From: Paragorgia papillata
Taxonomy: Eukaryota > Cnidaria > Anthozoa > Scleralcyonacea > Coralliidae
Direction: 5' to 3'
Length of the DNA stretch: 64,000 bases
Assembly (NCBI GenBank): GCA_035771165.1
Contig: JAWNZC010000102.1
Span: forward strand, 882,501-946,500
Part shown: piece by piece, positions 63,430 to 64,000 of the stretch
Numbering within the stretch: the first letter of the stretch is position 1
Layout: every line of letters begins with the position of its first letter
Notes under the pieces: generated by a model
Databases searched by the model: none
Told to the model about the DNA's origin: nothing
The model's input: only the letters and a program-made list of their open reading frames with translations
Made by a program: the position numbers and the translations under genes

Positions 63430-64000
63430 GGGTTTTGGATGGATGGAGGTGTGGAAGTGATGGGTGGGTGGGTTTATGGATGGATGGATGAACGGATGAA
63501 CGGATGGGTGGCTGGGTGCGTGGGTTGATGGGTGTATGGATGGATAGATGGGTGGGTTGGTGTATGGATGGATGGATGAATGGATGGGTAGGTGGATGGA
63601 TGGATGGACTAGGAGTAGATGGATGGGTGGGTCGGTGTATGGATGGAGGAGGGGTGGGTGGGTGGCTGGATTGATTGGATGGGTGCGTGGGTGGATGGAT
63701 GGAGGAGGGGTGGGTGGATGGATGGGGGAGGGGTGGATGGATGGATGGATGGGTGGGTGGTGGATGGATGGATGGATGGGTGGATGGATGGGTGGGTGGA
63801 TTGGATTGATAGAGGAGGGGTGGGTGAATGCATGGTTGGGTGGGTGGATGGATGGGTGGAGCCATGGAGGTGTGGAATTGGTGGATGGATGGATGGGTGA
63901 ATGGATGGGTGGGTTGGTGGGTGGGTGGGCGGATGGAGGAGGGGAAGATGGATGGATGGTTGGAGGAGGGGTGGGTAAATGGATGGGTGGGTGGATGGGT
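63430..64000. repeat. (ggatgggt)-type minisatellite in gene D
   Basis: Units of ggatggatgggtgggt with ggaggaggggt variants continue to the window end. Same motif class and same intron as the array in gene C. Confidence 0.96.

Overview
The window is animal nuclear DNA. It is AT-rich, has spliced genes with GT-AG introns, and is full of microsatellites, foldback MITEs, SINEs and retrotransposon fragments. An early-branching metazoan fits best. A cnidarian is my first guess because of the repeat style and the Cad96Ca/FGFR-like kinases, but a sponge cannot be excluded. No bacterial, viral or organellar gene was seen.

The genic content is one family: a head-to-tail tandem array of receptor tyrosine kinase genes, all on the minus strand. 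Three genes are complete by my exon models: gene A (21860 down to 7823, 836 aa), gene B (39994 to 27878, 834 aa) and gene C (58858 to 45666, 848 aa). Each has 15 coding exons with the same intron phases. The first two exons of a fourth copy (gene 0, 2477 to 1627) lie at the left edge and run out of the window. The last two exons of a fifth copy (gene D, 63384 to 62621) lie at the right edge. Each complete protein has a signal peptide, an Eph-like ligand-binding domain, an Eph-like cysteine-rich region with a GCC2/GCC3-type repeat, one FN3 domain and one membrane helix. The kinase is of the Cad96Ca/FGFR type and is followed by a tail of only about 20 to 26 residues carrying a Tyr-Glu-Asn-Phe motif. 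There is no second FN3, SAM domain or PDZ ligand, unlike a canonical Eph. This Eph-ectodomain/Cad96Ca-type-kinase combination in a tandem array is the most interesting system in the window.

Layout: 1-960 is a tandem array of tRNA-like SINE heads inside gene 0 intron 2; 1627-2477 is the 5' end of gene 0; 2478-7822 is intergenic (tetranucleotide satellite, Penelope-like fragment, foldbacks); 7823-21860 is gene A; 21861-27877 is intergenic (three MITEs in a row, a LINE remnant, tRNA SINEs); 27878-39994 is gene B; 39995-45665 is intergenic (DIRS-type retroelement, LINE 3' fragment, foldbacks); 45666-58858 is gene C; 58859-62620 is intergenic (16-bp-type minisatellite, a possible orphan exon pair); 62621-63384 is the 3' end of gene D; a minisatellite runs to the window end.

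A and B, with flanking DNA, are a recent duplication of roughly 20 kb. Introns and intergenic DNA align over most of their length, so insertions present in one copy and absent from the other show clean empty sites. C is older and more diverged in its ectodomain. All exon boundaries were worked out by eye from reading frame, splice sites and agreement between paralogs; no transcript evidence was available.
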